In this document: positions 61,555 through 64,000 of the stretch, one piece after another
Numbering within the stretch: the stretch's first letter is position 1
Layout of the letters: every line of letters begins with the position of its first letter
Source: Halisarca cf. caerulea
Taxonomy: Eukaryota > Porifera > Demospongiae > Chondrillida > Halisarcidae
Length of the DNA stretch: 64,000 nt
Assembly (NCBI GenBank): GCA_963170055.1
Contig: CAUJGJ010000049.1
Coordinates: 69,501 to 133,500, forward strand
Reading direction: 5' to 3'
Position numbers and translations under genes: made by a program
Notes under the pieces: model-generated
The model's database searches: none
The model's input: only the letters and a program-made list of their open reading frames with translations
Told to the model about the DNA's origin: nothing

Positions 61555-64000
61555 AAATATTGGTATTAGCACCAGCATATCCAACACTACACAAATACGC
61601 CCACAGCACTTCAGAAAGGTCATGTGTGTCCACTGGGAATGAGCGTGGTGATAGTGCCAAATATTGGTATTAGCACCAGCATATCCAACACTACACAATT
61701 ACGCCCACATTAGTTAAGAAACTTCATGTGTGTCCACTGGGAATGTGCGTGGTGCTAGTGCCAAATATTGGTATTAGCACCAGCATATCCAACACTACAC
61801 AAATACGCCCACAGCACTTCAGAAAGGTCATGTGTGTCCACTGGGAATGTGCGTGGTGCTAGTGCCAAATATTGGTATTAGCACCAGCATATCCAACACT
61901 ACATGAATACGCCCACAGTAGTTAAAAAACTTCATGTGTGTTTACTGGGAATGTGTGTGGTGCTAGTGCCAAATATTGGTATTAGCACCAGCATATCCAA
62001 CACTACACAAATACGCCCACAGCACTTCACAAAGGTCATGTGTGTCCACTGGGAATGTGCGTGGTGCTAGTGCCAAATATTGGTATTAGCACCAGCATAT
62101 CCAACATTACACAAATACGCCCACAGTAGTTAAGAAACTTCATGTGCGTCCACTGGGAATGTGCGTGGTGCTAGTGCCAAATATTGGTATTAGCACCAGC
62201 ATATCCAACACTACACAAATACGCCGACAGTAGTTAAGAAACTTCATGTGTGTTTACTGGGAATGTGCGTGGTGCTAGTGCCAAATATTGGTATTAGCAC
62301 CAGCATATCCAACACTACACAAATACGCCCACAGAACTTTAGAAACTTATGTGTGTCCACTGGGAATGTGCGTGGTGCTAGTGCCAAATATTGGTATTAG
62401 CACCAGCATATCCAACACTACACAAATACGCCCACAGCACTTCAGCAAGGTCATGTGTGTCCACTGGGAATGTGCGTGGTGCTAGTGCCAAATATTGGTA
62501 TTAGCACCAGCATATCCAACACTACACAAATACGCCCACAGTAGTTTAGAAACTTCATGTGTGTCCACTGGGAATGTGCGTGGTTCTAGTTCCAAATATT
62601 GGTATTAGCACCAGCATATCCAACACTACACAAATACGCCCACAGCACTTCAGCAAGGTCATGTGTGTCCACTGGGAATGTGCGTGGTGCTAGTGCCAAA
62701 TATTGGTATTAGCACCAGCATATCCAACACTACACAAATACGCCCACAGTAGTTAAGAAACTTCATGTGTGTTTACTGGGAATGTGCGTGGTGCTAGTGC
62801 CAAATATTGGTATTAGCACCAGCATATCCAACATTACACAAATACGCCCACAGTAGTTAAGAAACTTCATGTGTGTCCACGGGAATGTGCGTGGTGCTAG
62901 TGCCAAATATTGGTATTAGCACCAGCATATCCAACACTACACAAATACGCCCACAGCACTTCAGAAAGGTCATGTGTGTCCACTGGGAATGTGCGTGGTG
63001 CTAGTGCCAAATATTGGTATTAGCACCAGCATATCCAACACTACACAAATACGCCCACAGTAGTTAAGAAACTTCATGTGTGTCCACTGGGAATGTGCGT
63101 GGTGCTAGTGCCAAATATTGGTATTAGCACCAGCATATCCAACACTACACAAATACGCCCACAGCACTTGAGAAAGGTCATGTGTGTCCACTGGGAATGT
63201 GCGTGGTGCTAGTGCCAAATATTGGTATTAGCACCAGCATATCCAACACTACACAAATACGCCCACAGTAGTTAAGAAACTTCATGTGTGTTTACTGGGA
63301 ATGTGCGTGGTGCTAGTGCCAAATATTGGTATTAGCACCAGCATATCCAACACTACACAAATACGCCCACAGCACTTCAGCAAGGTCATGTGTTTCCACT
63401 GGGAATGTGCGTGGTGCTAGTGCCAAATATTGGTATTAGCACCAGCATATCCAACACTACACAAATACGCCCACAGTAGTTAAAAAACTTCATGTGTGTT
63501 TACTGGGAATGTGCGTGGTGCTAGTGCCAAATATTGGTATTAGCACCAGCATATCCAACATTACACAAATACGCCCACAGTAGTTAAGAAACTTCATGTG
63601 TGTCCACGGGAATGTGCGTGGTGCTCGTGCCAAATATTGGTATTAGCACCAGCATATCCAACACTACACAAATACGCCACCAGCACTTCAGAAAGGTCAT
63701 GTGTGTCCACTGGGAATGAGCGTGGTGATAGTGCCAAATATTGGTATTAGCACCAGCATATCCAACACTACACAATTACGCCCACATTAGTTAAGAAACT
63801 TCATGTGTGTCCACTGGGAATGTGCGTGGTGCTAGTGCCAAATATTGGTATTAGCACCAGCATATCCAACACTACACAAATACGCCCACAGCACTTCAGA
63901 AAGGTCATGTGTGTCCACTGGGAATGTGCGTGGTGCTAGTGCCAAATATTGGTATTAGCACCAGCATATCCAACACTACACAAATACGCCCACAGTAGTT

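Larger units (their letters stand above)
1..64000. repeat. 104-bp satellite DNA array, window-spanning
   Basis: The window is a continuous head-to-tail array of a 104-bp monomer, all in one orientation. With the monomer starting at AAATATTGG, complete units run from 103 to 63943 (614 monomers), with partial units at both window ends. Landmarks present in nearly every unit are CCAAATATTGG, TTAGCACCAGCATATCC, CAAATACGCCCACAG, TTCATGTGTGTCCACTGGG and ATGTGCGTGGTGCTAGTGCC. The array continues beyond both window edges, so its full size and flanks are unknown. No unique DNA longer than a few bases, mobile element, RNA gene or credible coding gene interrupts it. Known biology: megabase arrays of 100-200 bp monomers form centromeric or pericentromeric heterochromatin in animals and plants. 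That location is inference here. I do not recognise the family or species. Confidence 0.98.
60301..64000. repeat. Homogeneous right-hand domain with 13-, 15- and 20-monomer periods
   Basis: About 35 monomers close to the A and B reference forms, marked by GTGTTTACTGGG (60693, 61411, 61930, 62250, 62770, 63288, 63497), TTCAGCAAGG, GAACTTTAGAAAC and GTCCACGGGAATG. Offsets are 1557 bp (60.5-60.8 with 62.1-62.4 kb), 1350 bp (61.0-61.65 with 62.35-63.0 kb) and 2077 bp (61.5-61.9 with 63.58-63.98 kb; GGGAATGAGCGTGGTGATAG and CACAATTACGCCCAC shared). The first two offsets differ because the later copy lacks two monomers. C and D types are absent. The array leaves the window still in phase at 64000. 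Confidence 0.86.

Noticed and set aside
1..64000. CRISPR array
   Set aside because: Although the repeat is regular, there are no unique spacers: the variable 35 bp recur in a small set of forms. The unit is 104 bp and no cas genes or leader are present.
1..64000. Tandemly repeated protein-coding exon (for example a silk, mucin or antifreeze repeat)
   Set aside because: 104 is not divisible by three, stops occur frequently on both strands, and 1-bp indels are tolerated.
1..64000. Inverted segments or strand switches within the array
   Set aside because: All monomers I followed keep the same orientation from end to end. The minus-strand open frames are reverse translations of the same units.

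Overview
The whole 64 kb window is one uninterrupted head-to-tail array of a 104-bp satellite DNA monomer. I find no gene, RNA gene, transposon, CRISPR array, microsatellite or unique sequence in it. Setting the monomer to begin at AAATATTGG, complete monomers run in one orientation from position 103 to 63943, which is 614 monomers. A 102-bp partial copy lies on the left and a 57-bp partial copy on the right. The 614 monomers span 63,841 bp against 63,856 expected, a net loss of 15 bp. The individual 1-2 bp indels I located (3 insertions, 16 single-base deletions, one 2-bp deletion) add up to exactly that figure. Such a long, indel-poor satellite is typical of eukaryotic constitutive heterochromatin (centromeric, pericentromeric or subtelomeric). 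I do not recognise the family and cannot name the organism. GC of the commonest monomer is about 46 %. CpG is depleted and its sites decay to TpG/CpA, which fits a genome with cytosine methylation.

The array is not a simple repeat. It is a mosaic of nested higher-order repeats (HORs), always in whole-monomer steps. From left to right: mixed monomers (1-2164); an 11-monomer unit of 1143 bp (2165-4059); mixed monomers with the first copy of a 7-monomer cassette (4060-6488); a 15-monomer unit of 1560 bp copied twice with nested 4-monomer units (6489-10189); a segment shared at long range with 18.3-19.7 kb and another shared with 49.2-50.5 kb (9780-12665); four more copies of the 7-monomer cassette (12894-17365); an 8-monomer tandem (19160-20823); a 21/22-monomer series (20824-25378); two near-identical 38-monomer units of 3952 bp (25379-33258); a 9-monomer tandem (33060-35008); three turns of a 5-monomer unit of 520 bp (35185-36737); a 25-monomer unit of 2600 bp (36778-42005); an 18-monomer unit (41288-44060); a 20-monomer unit of 2079 bp copied twice (44782-48939); a mosaic of earlier material (48940-53515); a 16-monomer unit of 1663 bp in three full copies and one broken copy, made of the most divergent monomers (53516-60300); and a homogeneous end region with 13-, 15- and 20-monomer periodicities (60301-64000).

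Within the monomer, variation is concentrated in about 35 bp (monomer positions 32-66). The other 69 bp are nearly invariant and contain an imperfect dyad whose + strand RNA would fold into a long hairpin closed by G.U wobbles. Short open reading frames of 60-100 codons occur on both strands. They are translations of the repeat: 104 is not a multiple of three, and many of the longest forward frames coincide with loss of one recurrent in-frame stop. The points most worth following up are the hairpin, the split between constrained and variable parts, and the unusually varied HOR structure.
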